Assembly: GCF_000299355.1 (NCBI RefSeq)
Contig: NC_018664.1
Coordinates: forward strand, 1,299,115 to 1,363,114
Direction of reading: 5' to 3'
DNA: 64,000 bases
From: Gottschalkia acidurici 9a
GTDB taxonomy: Bacteria; Bacillota; Clostridia; Tissierellales; Gottschalkiaceae
Shown here: piece after piece, positions 8,874 through 18,179 of the stretch
Layout: the number at the start of each line of letters is the position of its first letter
How positions within the stretch are numbered: the first letter of the stretch is position 1
Made by a program: the position numbers and the translations under genes
The notes under the pieces: generated by a model
Told to the model about the DNA's origin: nothing
The model's database searches: none
Seen by the model: only the letters and a program-made list of their open reading frames with translations

Positions 8874-9443
8874 TTGAAAAAAATGCTTGATGCTAATAAT
8901 AAGAGGGTCTTTGTAGCAATAGAATTTCCAGAAGACATAAAGAACTATTTGAGTAAAATTCAGAAATCAATTATTGAAGAGAGTGAAAAAGGTAACTTTA
9001 CTACTAAAGAAAACCTTCACTTAACTCTTAAATTTATTGGAGAAGTAAATGAAAGTGATTTAGAAAAAATAAAAATATGTATTGATAAAGTTGCGCTAGA
9101 ACAAAATAATTTTCAATTATATTTTAATGAATTAGGTCAGTTTCCTAGGGGAAATAAATCTATAGTATGGGTTGGACTAGAATCAAATGAAATATTAAAT
9201 GAACTATATTCTAAATTAGAAATAACTCTTGAGGAAATAGGTATTACAAGAGAAGAAAGAAACTTTAAACCACACATTACTATAGGAAGACAAGTAATCT
9301 TTAATAAAAAATTCAATCAAATAGTAGAACAGATTAATATCGATAAATTATCTATACCTGTAGATAAAATTTCTTTAATGGAAAGTACTAGAGTAAATGG
9401 TGAACTAAAATACATTCCTATTCATGTAAAGAAATTTAAATAA
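8874..9443 (+). CDS. thpR: RNA 2',3'-cyclic phosphodiesterase (2'-5' RNA ligase family)
   Basis: A two-histidine phosphoesterase of 189 residues. The two HxT/Sx catalytic motifs are HLTL (LHLTLKFIGE, about residue 50) and HITI (KPHITIGR, about residue 140), in the duplicated beta-alpha layout of ThpR/LigT. The enzyme opens RNA 2',3'-cyclic phosphates and in vitro can form 2'-5' RNA links. It starts at TTG 8874 behind AAGGAAGG; an in-frame ATG at 8883 is possible. It is monocistronic and followed by a strong terminator. Confidence 0.88.
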   Translation: MKKMLDANNKRVFVAIEFPEDIKNYLSKIQKSIIEESEKGNFTTKENLHLTLKFIGEVNESDLEKIKICIDKVALEQNNFQLYFNELGQFPRGNKSIVWVGLESNEILNELYSKLEITLEEIGITREERNFKPHITIGRQVIFNKKFNQIVEQINIDKLSIPVDKISLMESTRVNGELKYIPIHVKKFK

Positions 9444-9527
9444 GAAACTTACTTTTACAGACTTATACTATTATGAAATTAATTATAGGAAAATAAAATC
9501 TAATATTATGTAAGCATAATATACTTA

Positions 9528-9570
9528 ATGCATTAAATGATAAGATAAATTATCACTTAATGCATTTTTT
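9528..9570 (+). terminator. terminator downstream of thpR
   Basis: A 16-bp stem with one mismatch (9528-9543 with 9550-9565, ATGCATTAAATGATAA against TTATCACTTAATGCAT) and a run of six Ts. Confidence 0.85.
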
Positions 9571-9591
9571 ATTTAAATAAAAAGTTTTTAT

Positions 9592-9926
9592 GAACCCAAA
9601 GAGTCTATAGACTATCTAATGTATGAGAATATAAAGGGTATATGTTCATATACTAGTTTAAAAAAGAAAGCCAAGAAGTTTTTACTAACCGAATAAACGT
9701 CATAAGCAGTACTTATAAAAAATTGTTATATCTATAGTAAAATGTGATAGTAACTGCAGATATACTCTATAAGAAGCTATGATTAAAACTTAAAGTGTAA
9801 AAAGCTTATAATTTTATAAAAGCATTTAAAGCAGACGATAGATATAAAGATAAAAAGTTATATATATCTGATACAAAAATTCCTAAGCTAGAAAAATATT
9901 TAGAATTAAAAATATCTGTGAAATAA
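9592..9926 (+). pseudogene. possible decayed coding remnant
   Basis: The 660-base gap between thpR and the next gene has no intact gene. Two protein-like stretches remain. One is a 34-codon frame at 9592-9696 ending KKKAKKFLLTE, without a start of its own. The other is a 41-codon frame at 9804-9926 (KAYNFIKAFKADDRYKDKK...), with no start codon and a stop just upstream. Their codon use resembles real genes here, so they could be relics of one gene. I do not recognise a family and chance is a fair alternative. Confidence 0.25.
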
Positions 9927-9968
9927 TAATGTATAGTATAATATTAGTCTTATATTAGATACTATATA

Positions 9969-10008
9969 AAAAGAGCATATATACTATTTTGGATATGTAC
10001 TTTTTATA
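9969..10008 (+). terminator. terminator-like hairpin
   Basis: AAAAAGAGCATAT pairs imperfectly with ATATGTACTTTTT around a 12-base loop and ends in Ts. It may be the terminator of the vanished gene or of a short transcript. Confidence 0.4.
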
Positions 10009-10105
10009 TAAACAATATCTAAACTTTTAAATATATTAAACAATTTATAACTCCTTGTGATAATATAGTATATAATAAACTGTATTATGTTAAAAGGAGA
10101 CTCAA

Positions 10106-11263
10106 ATGAATAAGCAAAAATTTAAAGTCATAATGGGAAATGAAGATAATAATAATTATAAAAAATATAAATTTATAAAAGCAGAAGTTACAAATACAAG
10201 ACTTATGGGAGTAATAGGTTTAGTTATATACTGGGAGCTAGAAGATGGTGGTAAATACTGTCAACTGTTTCACTTAGATGCAGAAGAGTATGGAATAGAT
10301 GACTATGAGAGTATGATAAATGAGGAAGATGAAGATATTAACAAAAGAAAACTAATGATGATGGGTGGACTTGGTGGAGAGTTCATATCTATCAGTGAAA
10401 AAGAAGCGAGGTACTTAGTTTGTGAATTTGCTAATAGAAACAATAAGTTTTCAACATATATTCCAAGTCCTGAAGAATACGAATTTATTCTAAATGTGAA
10501 AGTAGAACTTGAACAAAGTGAAATAAGTACTTTATGGAATAAGATATGTGAAAAGATAACTTCAGTTAACCAGATAATAAACTACTTCATAATGAGATCA
10601 GTTGGTAAAGACTATGAAGCATCTAGATACTTATCATTAAAAGATATTGACTATAATCCAGTGAAGAATGCATCTATATTACTTAAAAATGTAATTAGTG
10701 AAACTAATGGAGATGATATAGAATCATATACTACAGAATCTCTTATAGACTTTGAAGATAAGCATAAAATAGTTATATCGAAAATAAGGGTACAAGATAC
10801 AGAACTAGGCTTAAAAATAGTAGATGCAGAAATTAAAGAAGTAATGAAGATTAGTAGAATAGAAGCTGGATTTAAACTTAATAAAAAAGAGTATATTCTC
10901 GTTTATGATATAAAAGATAGAGAGAGGATAATAGGAGCTTTTGATTTATTAAAGCCCCATGCAATGAAGGGGTATTTTGAAGACGGATATCTTTATACAG
11001 AATTTAACTTAGATAATAAACATGTGAGCAATAGGGTTTATTATTTAAATGATGATGTATATGGGGTATATTATATAACTGAGGGAAACGAGCTTATCGT
11101 TGCTACTTATGACTATAGAATACTGGAAGAAATTGAAGACTACTTTTTAGAAGATAGATTTAAGGATATATTAGCATTAAAAGAAAAAGTAGAGATGAAC
11201 CAGTCTATACTTTATGAGTTTATTAATAGTGACTGTGATACTTTTCGTGATTTTCTTAAATAA
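10106..11263 (+). CDS. 385-residue protein of unknown function
   Basis: I do not recognise a family. The protein is soluble, highly acidic and tyrosine-rich, with no signal peptide, transmembrane helix or cysteine motif. The first 130 residues look like a compact alpha/beta domain (TRLMGVIGLVIYWELEDGG, then MMMGGLGGEFISISEKEARYLV). The rest could be two or three further alpha/beta domains ending FINSDCDTFRDFLK. ATG follows AAAGGAGAC. It is flanked by hairpins on both sides and so appears monocistronic. Codon use is like its neighbours, giving no sign of recent transfer. Confidence 0.7.
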   Translation: MNKQKFKVIMGNEDNNNYKKYKFIKAEVTNTRLMGVIGLVIYWELEDGGKYCQLFHLDAEEYGIDDYESMINEEDEDINKRKLMMMGGLGGEFISISEKEARYLVCEFANRNNKFSTYIPSPEEYEFILNVKVELEQSEISTLWNKICEKITSVNQIINYFIMRSVGKDYEASRYLSLKDIDYNPVKNASILLKNVISETNGDDIESYTTESLIDFEDKHKIVISKIRVQDTELGLKIVDAEIKEVMKISRIEAGFKLNKKEYILVYDIKDRERIIGAFDLLKPHAMKGYFEDGYLYTEFNLDNKHVSNRVYYLNDDVYGVYYITEGNELIVATYDYRILEEIEDYFLEDRFKDILALKEKVEMNQSILYEFINSDCDTFRDFLK

Positions 11264-11288
11264 ATTAAAATAATTAATAAAACTTAAG

Positions 11289-11333
11289 TACATCTCTGAT
11301 ATTAGATAAAGTTAATATCGGAGGTGTATTTTT
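11289..11333 (+). terminator. terminator of the unknown 385-aa gene
   Basis: TACATCTCTGATATTA (11289-11304) pairs with TAATATCGGAGGTGTA (11313-11328), allowing G-U pairs, followed by TTTTTATATTTT. Confidence 0.8.
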
Positions 11334-11449
11334 ATATTTTATATAAAAATACTTATCAATAATAGTTGATATATTTTACCTAATATAATTATAATTAGTG
11401 AAAGAATAAGATATATAACTTTATAGTAAAAACAGGGGGGAATTTTAAA

Positions 11450-12142
11450 ATGGATAAAATACTTTTAGTAGAAGATGACTCTACGTTAGCAATGGGAATC
11501 GAATATTCTTTGAAAAGTGAAGGATATATAGTTGACATAGCAAATTGTGTTTCAAAGGGAAAAGAGTTGGTAGATAAAAGAGACTATGATTTAATTTTAT
11601 TAGATATAATGCTTCCAGATGGAAGCGGATATGAAGTGTTTAAGTATACAAGAAAAAACAAATCAATACCTGTAATATTTTTAACAGCCCAAGATGATGA
11701 AGTTAATATTGTGATGGGACTAGATATTGGTGGAGATGATTATATAACTAAACCATTTAGGATAAGGGAGCTTATATCTAGAATAAAGGTGGTTCTTAGA
11801 AGATCTAAGATGCCATTTGAAAGAAAAATTATTATGTCAGACAATATAAAAGTAAACTTAATGGAACATAAAGTACATATAGAACAGGATTTAGTTCAAC
11901 TTACCCCCTTAGAGTATAGACTATTAGTTACTTTAATGAGTAATCCATACCAAGCATTATCTCGAATTAAGATTTTAGAAAGAATATGGGATATAAATGG
12001 AGAGTTCGTAGATGATAATGCATTATCAGTATATGTAAGACGTCTTAGAGAAAAAATAGAGGTAGACTCATCTAAACCTACTTATATAAAGACTATAAGA
12101 GGTGTAGGATATAGTTGGAATGTAGATGTGAGGGGGATTTAA
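11450..12142 (+). CDS. OmpR-family response regulator
   Basis: The 230-residue DNA-binding regulator has a receiver domain with acidic pocket VEDD (residues 7-10), phospho-acceptor Asp52 in LILLDIMLPDG, a Thr in FLTAQDD and Lys in YITKPF. It ends with a winged-helix OmpR output domain (LTPLEYRLLVTLM through YIKTIRGVGYSW). It should be phosphorylated by the histidine kinase encoded 1 base downstream and act on the adjacent ABC transporter genes. RBS GGGGGG precedes ATG. This is the first gene of the four-gene sensing and transport module. Confidence 0.93.
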   Translation: MDKILLVEDDSTLAMGIEYSLKSEGYIVDIANCVSKGKELVDKRDYDLILLDIMLPDGSGYEVFKYTRKNKSIPVIFLTAQDDEVNIVMGLDIGGDDYITKPFRIRELISRIKVVLRRSKMPFERKIIMSDNIKVNLMEHKVHIEQDLVQLTPLEYRLLVTLMSNPYQALSRIKILERIWDINGEFVDDNALSVYVRRLREKIEVDSSKPTYIKTIRGVGYSWNVDVRGI

Positions 12143-12143
12143 A

Positions 12144-13391
12144 TTGTTTAGAAATGAAGAATTTAAATCAGTGACAATTAAGGTTATATTGCTACAATTA
12201 ATATTTGCAATAACAGGACTTATTATGATAAATACATTTATGAATGATATAAATACTAGGGTAATAGAACGAGATCTAGCTTTAGTTGGAAGTATAGTGA
12301 ACAAATATCCTCAACTTAAAAATGAAATTATACCTTATATAACTAAAGATGTATCTACAGCAGATAAACTAAAAGGACAGTCAATACTAAAAAGTTATGG
12401 GTACGATATTGAACTTAATAAAAAATATCATCCCATTTTTAAAATAAATAATTTAAATGTACAAATAACTGTATTTCTAACAATACTTTTATTTTTATTT
12501 CCTTTAATCACTATATTAATATTTGAATATAAAAAGATATATAGAAAAGTACGAGAGGTATATAGTGCGTCTGAAAAATTCGTTGAAGGAGATTTCTCTA
12601 TTCATTTAAAAGAAGAAGGTGAAGGAGAATTTAATATACTCAATCATCAATTTAATCAAATGGCAAACAGACTAGAGAATAGCTTGAAAATGCTTAAAAA
12701 GGACAAGTTGTTTTTAAAAAATATGATATCTGATATATCACATCAGCTTAAAACACCCTTATCTTCTTTAATAATTATAAACGATATTTTAACTGAAGAT
12801 GAAGATATGAACAAAGAATCTAGATTAAATTTCTTAAGCAAGGAAAGAAGTCAGCTGGAAAGAATGGAATGGTTAATAATAAACCTACTTAAAGTTGCTA
12901 GAATAGAATCGGGTTCAATAGAATTTAGGAAGGAAAAAGTATTTTTAAAAGAAGTATTAGATATAGCAACTAATACACTAAGCCATCAACTGAAATCTCA
13001 AGTTGTATATATAGAAGGAAATTTAGATATAGCTTTTTTTTATGGTGATAAAGATTGGACAGGAGAAGCATTGATAAATATAGTTAAGAATGCTATAGAG
13101 CATAGTAGAGGAAAGATTATCATAACTCTAGAAGAAACTCCACTGTTCAGCAGTATAAGAGTAAAAGATAATGGTATAGGAATAGAGGAAAAACATTTAC
13201 CTTATATATTCGAAAGGTTTTTCAAAGTGAATAATGAAGTAAAAACAGAAAGTATAGGCATAGGACTTAATTTAACAAAATTAATAGTAGAATCTCAAAA
13301 CGGTATTATTTCAGCCAAAAGTAAAAAGAATCATGGAACTGAGATTACTATGACATTTTTAAAGAATAATACAAATCTTACTAAAAAGTAA
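12144..13391 (+). CDS. membrane sensor histidine kinase
   Basis: The kinase has 415 residues. It has two membrane helices (about 13-33 and 106-126) flanking a short extracellular loop of about 70 residues, followed by a HAMP-like linker. The dimerisation/phospho-acceptor domain contains MISDISHQLKTPLSSL (His200), and the HATPase domain has NIVKNAIEHS (N box), VKDNGIGI (G1) and GIGLNLTKLIVE (G2). Start TTG 12144 lies directly after the regulator stop, with AGGGGGATT as RBS. Together with its neighbours it resembles sensor kinases that drive an FtsX-type ABC transporter, often responding to antimicrobial peptides. The actual signal is unknown. Confidence 0.92.
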   Translation: MFRNEEFKSVTIKVILLQLIFAITGLIMINTFMNDINTRVIERDLALVGSIVNKYPQLKNEIIPYITKDVSTADKLKGQSILKSYGYDIELNKKYHPIFKINNLNVQITVFLTILLFLFPLITILIFEYKKIYRKVREVYSASEKFVEGDFSIHLKEEGEGEFNILNHQFNQMANRLENSLKMLKKDKLFLKNMISDISHQLKTPLSSLIIINDILTEDEDMNKESRLNFLSKERSQLERMEWLIINLLKVARIESGSIEFRKEKVFLKEVLDIATNTLSHQLKSQVVYIEGNLDIAFFYGDKDWTGEALINIVKNAIEHSRGKIIITLEETPLFSSIRVKDNGIGIEEKHLPYIFERFFKVNNEVKTESIGIGLNLTKLIVESQNGIISAKSKKNHGTEITMTFLKNNTNLTKK

Positions 13392-13462
13392 TCTAGATAT
13401 TCATCTCCTCGTAAGATTGACTTTATATAATTATAGCTAGAATAAAAATAGGAGGAAGGATT

Positions 13463-14155
13463 ATGGAGATAGTAAAAGTTGTAGATGTATGTAAGTCTTA
13501 TGGAAAAGGCAATACAAAGGTAGAAGCTTTAAAAAATGTTAATCTAACTATAAATCAAGGAGAATTTGTAGCTATAGTAGGAGCAAGTGGTTCTGGAAAA
13601 AGCACATTATTACATTTATTAGGTGGTGTGGATAGACCTACTAGTGGAAAAGTATATGTAGATGGAATAGATGTATATAATCTTTCAGAAAAAGAGTTAG
13701 CGATATTTAGAAGAAGAAAAGTAGGCTTCATATTTCAGTTCTATAATCTAGTGCCAGTATTAACGGCAGAGGAAAATATGCTGCTACCTTTATTATTAGA
13801 TCGTAAGAAGATTAATAAGGAGAAGTTCAATGAATTAGTAAGTATACTAGGATTAGAAGATAGAAGGCATCATTTGCCTAATGAACTCTCTGGTGGGCAA
13901 CAGCAAAGGGTGTCTATAGGTAGGGCACTGTCATATAACTCCTCAATAGTATTAGCAGATGAGCCTACCGGAAATTTAGATAGCAAAAATAGCAAAGAAA
14001 TAATAGATTTACTTAAGATATCCGTGAAAAAGTATAATCAAACTTTAATCTTAATAACTCATGATCTAAACATAGCGTCTCAAGCAGATAGAATTATAAC
14101 TATAGAAGATGGTAAGATTGCAAGGGATGAGGTGGCAAGAAGTGAAGAGTTATAA
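13463..14155 (+). CDS. ABC transporter ATP-binding protein (MacB/LolD/BceA type)
   Basis: The ATPase has 230 residues with Walker A GASGSGKST, Q-loop FQFYNLVPVL, signature LSGGQQQRVSIGRAL, Walker B SIVLADEPTGNLD and H-loop ITHD. The GNLDSKNSKEI stretch after Walker B is typical of the MacB/LolD/FtsE-like mechanotransmission class that partners with FtsX-fold permeases. It is expressed with the two-component genes upstream (71-bp gap, RBS GGAGGAAGG) and overlaps the permease gene. Confidence 0.94.
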   Translation: MEIVKVVDVCKSYGKGNTKVEALKNVNLTINQGEFVAIVGASGSGKSTLLHLLGGVDRPTSGKVYVDGIDVYNLSEKELAIFRRRKVGFIFQFYNLVPVLTAEENMLLPLLLDRKKINKEKFNELVSILGLEDRRHHLPNELSGGQQQRVSIGRALSYNSSIVLADEPTGNLDSKNSKEIIDLLKISVKKYNQTLILITHDLNIASQADRIITIEDGKIARDEVARSEEL

Positions 14156-16769
14156 AGATATTACCTATAGATATCTAAAAGGTCAAAGGAATAGGACTTT
14201 ACTTACTATTCTTGGTATAGTTTTATCAGTCGCACTCATTTCATCCATAGGTACTATTATGCTTAGCGCAAAAAATGCTTCAGTTGAAGATGCAATAAGA
14301 AGAGTTGGATCGTATCATGCAAATTTTAAAAATATAGATAAGATGAATGCAGATAAACTGGTTAATCATACAGGTATATCTGAATCAGGAAGAATGACAT
14401 TTGAAGGTTCAGCTATAGTAAGAGAATCTACCGAACAAGAAAGAAAAAAGTATGGTATAGACATTCCTTATAGATACATAGATATTAGTGCTTATGAACA
14501 AGAAGCTTTAGATATGGTAACTTATAATTTAAAAGAAGGAAGACTACCAGAATCATCAGATGAAATAGCTATAGAGCATTGGATGCTTAGTTATTTTGAT
14601 AAAGATATAAAATTAGGAGATAAATTAAAATTAACCATCGGAAATAGAGTAGGATTAGAAAATGAAGAAAAGAAAGAAACATTTGAAAAGAAAAAGAAAA
14701 AAGACTATACCCTAGTAGGGATTATTGAACCTGAATACTTCTGGAGGGGAAATTTAGTTACTACTGGCATTACTATTATGGATGAGAAAACTGATGCTAA
14801 AAGTAGTTATAATGTATACGTAAAAGTACCAGACATAAAAAATGCAAATGAAAAAATAAAATCAATAGCTAAAAATATTGGTGAAAGCGAGGAAAATATA
14901 GAATATAATAATAGGCTTTTAAGGTTATCAGCTGAAAGTATGAATGAGACATTTAATGAATCAGTAATAGCACTATTAATATTTGTTATCTCAATAATTA
15001 TGATATGTACCATAGCAGTTATATATAATTCATTTAATATTTCTGTATTGGAAAGGACTAATCAGTTTGGATTATTAAGATCGGTAGGTGCTACTCCAGA
15101 ACAGATTAGAGAAATAGTATTAAAAGAAGCTTTTATACTCAGTGTAATAGGCATACCACTAGGACTATTCTTAGGACTATTTGCTATGAAAGCTGTTTTG
15201 TACATCATTAGTCTGTTAAAATTGAGTATTAATGCTTTGGATTATATGAAAATAACTATTTCACGATCTGTATTTTTAATAAGCTCAATAATAGGATTAA
15301 TAACAGTATTCTTATCTGCCATAGCACCAGCAAGAAGAGCTGGAAAGGTTTCACCATTAGAAGCAGTTAAGAATACAGGAAGTATTAAAAAAGAGTCAAT
15401 GGGAAAGGGTAGAAAAAGAATATTTATTAGAAAGATATTAGGTGTAGAAGGAGAAATTGCCTATAAGAATTTAACGCGAAATAGGAAGCGATTTATAATA
15501 ACTGTATTTTCTATGGTTATAAGTATTTCATTATTTATTATCTTCTCATCTTTTTCTAACTATATGTCTAAAGCTGGTGCTATAGATAAAGATGAACTTG
15601 GTGACTTCATGCTATATGGAAGTATGGGGGATGAGACAGATGAAATATATTCTAAATTAAAAAAAGTTACGGATGTAGAGAGAGTATACAAAATTAATAA
15701 AGATCAAGGTGAGATATTAATTGAAGAAAATAAAATTACTAAGAAATTAAAAGAAATGAGTTCAGAATCATTTAAAGTAGAAAGAGATAATCTGGTTAAA
15801 GTTGATGGTATAGAGATATTTACTATTGGAGATGACAACTTTGAAATGTTAAAGAGTGTACTAGAAAAAGGAAGTTTAGATGTAAAAGAATTAAATGAAC
15901 AGAATGGAGTATTAGTTATAAATAATACTCGAGTATATAATCAAGATACCAATAAACGTTCTTTAATTAAGGGATATAACCTAGATGTAGGTGATAAATT
16001 ACTTTATTCATCTCGTAAAGTGGATAATACTGGAGTGGAAAAGAGATATGATGAATTAAAAGTTATGGGTATCTTAGAAAAAGTAATATTTGAAAATACA
16101 CTAGGGAACACACATATGAGTGGTGGTATGAGCATAATTACAACAGAACAAGTATGGAAAGAGCTATTTAACAGAGATAAAGAAAATCAAGAACCTAATA
16201 GTGCAAAGTCAGTAAGTGAAGAAATCTCAATGATGATTATACAAATGGCAGAAGGAGGTAATAACGAAAGCATTACACCTTATTTAAATGATCTAGAAGA
16301 AAATATAAAGGAATTTAGCTATATAGATTTTTCAGAAATGGCTAGAGAGAGTAGAAAAGCTGAAGCTATAATGAATATATTCTTATATGGATTTGTAGCT
16401 ATAATTACGCTAATTAGCTCTATAAATATAATAAATACTATAAGTACAAATATAATGCTAAGAACTAAAGAAATAGCAACTATAAAAGCAGTAGGTATGA
16501 CTCAATTCGGAGTTAAAGCTATGATAGCTTTAGAAAGTTTATACTATGGTATATATGCATCTATAATAGGAGGAACTGTTGGTACATTACTAGCATATAT
16601 GCTATATAGGATAACATTTAGAATTAGTGAGTTTGAATGGACTATGCCTTGGCAAAGTATAATTATAGCCTGTTTAGGCTCTACAATAATAGCATTACTG
16701 TCTGGAATATATCCGATTAAAAAAATAAATGATAAGATTATAGTAGAGAGTATAAAAGCAGAGAATTAA
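14142..16769 (+). CDS. ABC transporter permease with two FtsX domains
   Basis: This long permease has two (1+3)-helix FtsX units. In unit 1 there is one helix near the N-terminus (LLTILGIVLSVALISSIG), a large extracellular segment, then three helices ending at SAIAPARRAGKVSPLEAVKN. In unit 2 there is one helix (FIITVFSMVISISLFIIF), a second extracellular segment, then three helices ending GIYPIKKINDK. This is the two-domain plan of peptide-resistance or lipoprotein-type permeases. I prefer GTG 14142 (VKSYKDITYRYL), which has GAGGTGG 5 nt upstream and a 14-bp overlap with the ATPase. The ATG at 14109 would add 11 residues. The perfect terminator that follows ends the operon. Confidence 0.92.
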   Translation: MKSYKDITYRYLKGQRNRTLLTILGIVLSVALISSIGTIMLSAKNASVEDAIRRVGSYHANFKNIDKMNADKLVNHTGISESGRMTFEGSAIVRESTEQERKKYGIDIPYRYIDISAYEQEALDMVTYNLKEGRLPESSDEIAIEHWMLSYFDKDIKLGDKLKLTIGNRVGLENEEKKETFEKKKKKDYTLVGIIEPEYFWRGNLVTTGITIMDEKTDAKSSYNVYVKVPDIKNANEKIKSIAKNIGESEENIEYNNRLLRLSAESMNETFNESVIALLIFVISIIMICTIAVIYNSFNISVLERTNQFGLLRSVGATPEQIREIVLKEAFILSVIGIPLGLFLGLFAMKAVLYIISLLKLSINALDYMKITISRSVFLISSIIGLITVFLSAIAPARRAGKVSPLEAVKNTGSIKKESMGKGRKRIFIRKILGVEGEIAYKNLTRNRKRFIITVFSMVISISLFIIFSSFSNYMSKAGAIDKDELGDFMLYGSMGDETDEIYSKLKKVTDVERVYKINKDQGEILIEENKITKKLKEMSSESFKVERDNLVKVDGIEIFTIGDDNFEMLKSVLEKGSLDVKELNEQNGVLVINNTRVYNQDTNKRSLIKGYNLDVGDKLLYSSRKVDNTGVEKRYDELKVMGILEKVIFENTLGNTHMSGGMSIITTEQVWKELFNRDKENQEPNSAKSVSEEISMMIIQMAEGGNNESITPYLNDLEENIKEFSYIDFSEMARESRKAEAIMNIFLYGFVAIITLISSINIINTISTNIMLRTKEIATIKAVGMTQFGVKAMIALESLYYGIYASIIGGTVGTLLAYMLYRITFRISEFEWTMPWQSIIIACLGSTIIALLSGIYPIKKINDKIIVESIKAEN

Positions 16770-16782
16770 TTCTCTGCTTTTT
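16758..16782 (+). terminator. terminator of the two-component/ABC operon
   Basis: GCAGAGAATT/AATTCTCTGC is a perfect palindromic stem overlapping the permease stop codon and followed by TTTTTAT. Confidence 0.88.
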
Positions 16783-17023
16783 ATATTACGTTATAAATAT
16801 AATTAATACTTTGAAATAAATGTTTATTATAGCCAGGAATAAGGCAGAAAAAATGAAAAGATATAGCCTTGGGATATTACTTCTTATAACCTTGTGATGC
16901 TTTCTATGTTTTCATTAATTCCACCTGTTGAGGAATAGTTTTTTAAAATTATGTCACAAAAGAATATCTAATCACGTTATAGGTATGAAAGTAGATTTTA
17001 TAATTATTTAAAGGAGGTGTGAA

Positions 17024-17590
17024 ATGAGAATAAACAATCTTGACGATACTTTTGCTACAGGGGGAGAAGATAATTTACAGCATGCTATAAAACTATATGG
17101 TCAACCTCTTTTGAGATATTGCCACAATATACTTTGTGACTACTTTGAAGCTCAAGATGCAGTACAAGTAACGTTTATTAAAGCCTATAAGAAAAGGAAA
17201 AGCTTTAAAAAAGGAACATCATTATCTGCTTGGTTATATCGGATTGCATATACAACTTGTATAGATTCTCTAAGAAAGAAAAAATTATTATTCTTTATGC
17301 CACAAACAAAGATAGACTCAAAATCTTTTGTATTGAACATAAATAATGACTCAAACTTTATAAGTGAAGAGTTAAGATTAGCACTTCTAACTTTATCCCC
17401 AGCAGAACGTGCCCTAGTATTTGGTAGAGTTATTGACGAAAAAAGTTACAAAGAGCTAGAAGCTATTCATGGAGTTTCTGCTACAACTTTACGTAAACGT
17501 TATGAAAGAGCAAAAATAAAGTTATCAAAAGCGCTACAAGAAGCTGATTTTTATTACAAAGAATTGGAGGTAACTAACAGTTACAAATAA
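17024..17590 (+). CDS. sigma-70 family (ECF-like) RNA polymerase sigma factor
   Basis: This 188-residue sigma factor contains region 2 (LLRYCHNILCDYFEAQDAVQ through SLSAWLYRIAYTTCIDSLRK) and region 4 (LLTLSPAERALVFGRVID then YKELEAIHGVSATTLRKRYERAKIKL, a helix-turn-helix). No region 1 or 3 is present, as in ECF sigma factors. ATG follows AAAGGAGG. Its expected operon partner is the DUF4179 membrane protein at 19507, but an IStron now lies between them. A GGAGG in the last codons (17566-17570), 20 bases before the stop, looks like the ribosome site once used by the next gene. Confidence 0.9.
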   Translation: MRINNLDDTFATGGEDNLQHAIKLYGQPLLRYCHNILCDYFEAQDAVQVTFIKAYKKRKSFKKGTSLSAWLYRIAYTTCIDSLRKKKLLFFMPQTKIDSKSFVLNINNDSNFISEELRLALLTLSPAERALVFGRVIDEKSYKELEAIHGVSATTLRKRYERAKIKLSKALQEADFYYKELEVTNSYK

Positions 17591-17639
17591 CTTATAAAAA
17601 GTTATAAAACACTATAGCTATTTAATAAGTTAGAAAATT

Positions 17640-18060
17640 GTTGACAGCCTCCCATGTTCATAAAGAGCATGGAGAGATAGATCTAAACTATCCAAAATCC
17701 TTTGAATTGCTGGAAACTCGTAAAGCTACTTAAACTACAACATAATCTGAAAAGATAAGTGTGAACGTTGCGAAAGCAGAAAAAATTAAGTAGATAGGAT
17801 ATGGTTAAATCCTAAGTTCTTTAATAATCGACAATCAGCAGGTAAGACTCTAAGTTACATTTAGTAATATGAGTAAACTTCAACGACTATCCCAAAAGGG
17901 AGTACACTACAAGCCATTGGTAGTGGAAGCGGAGGACACCTAAATAGTGAAAGAAAATCATTTAATGGGTGATGATATAGTCTACGCTTATGTGAAAACA
18001 TAAGAAGTTCATGGTCTATAGCCTGAGAACTGTATATGTCTAGCGAACATATATGAATGA
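17640..18060 (+). ncRNA. group I intron catalytic core of the IStron (5' part)
   Basis: Core elements can be read in order. P2-like hairpin CTCCCATG/CATGGAGAG is near 17648-17676. P strand GAATTGCTGGAAAC (17704-17717) can pair through GCTG with CAGC in the Q strand ACAATCAGCAG (17831-17841), forming P4. R strand GACTAT (17885-17890) and S strand ATAGTC (17977-17982) form a perfect 6-bp P7. P9 is CTTATGT-GAAA-ACATAAG (17987-18004), a 7-bp stem closed by a GNRA tetraloop. These are the conserved group I signatures. The 3' splice site must lie at the far end of the element, after tnpB. P1 and the 5' splice site were not resolved. Confidence 0.82.
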
Positions 18061-18179
18061 GCATAAAACCTATAGAAAGCTATAAATATATAATTAAATA
18101 CAACGCAAAAGAACAACTGTTTATTTCATACTTCACTAAGTCACCAACCTGTATTATACTGGATAAAAGGGGTGAGACA

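Noticed and set aside
17861-18064. Reverse-strand 67-codon frame inside the group I intron region
   Set aside because: Overlaps conserved ribozyme core; no RBS and no homology seen.
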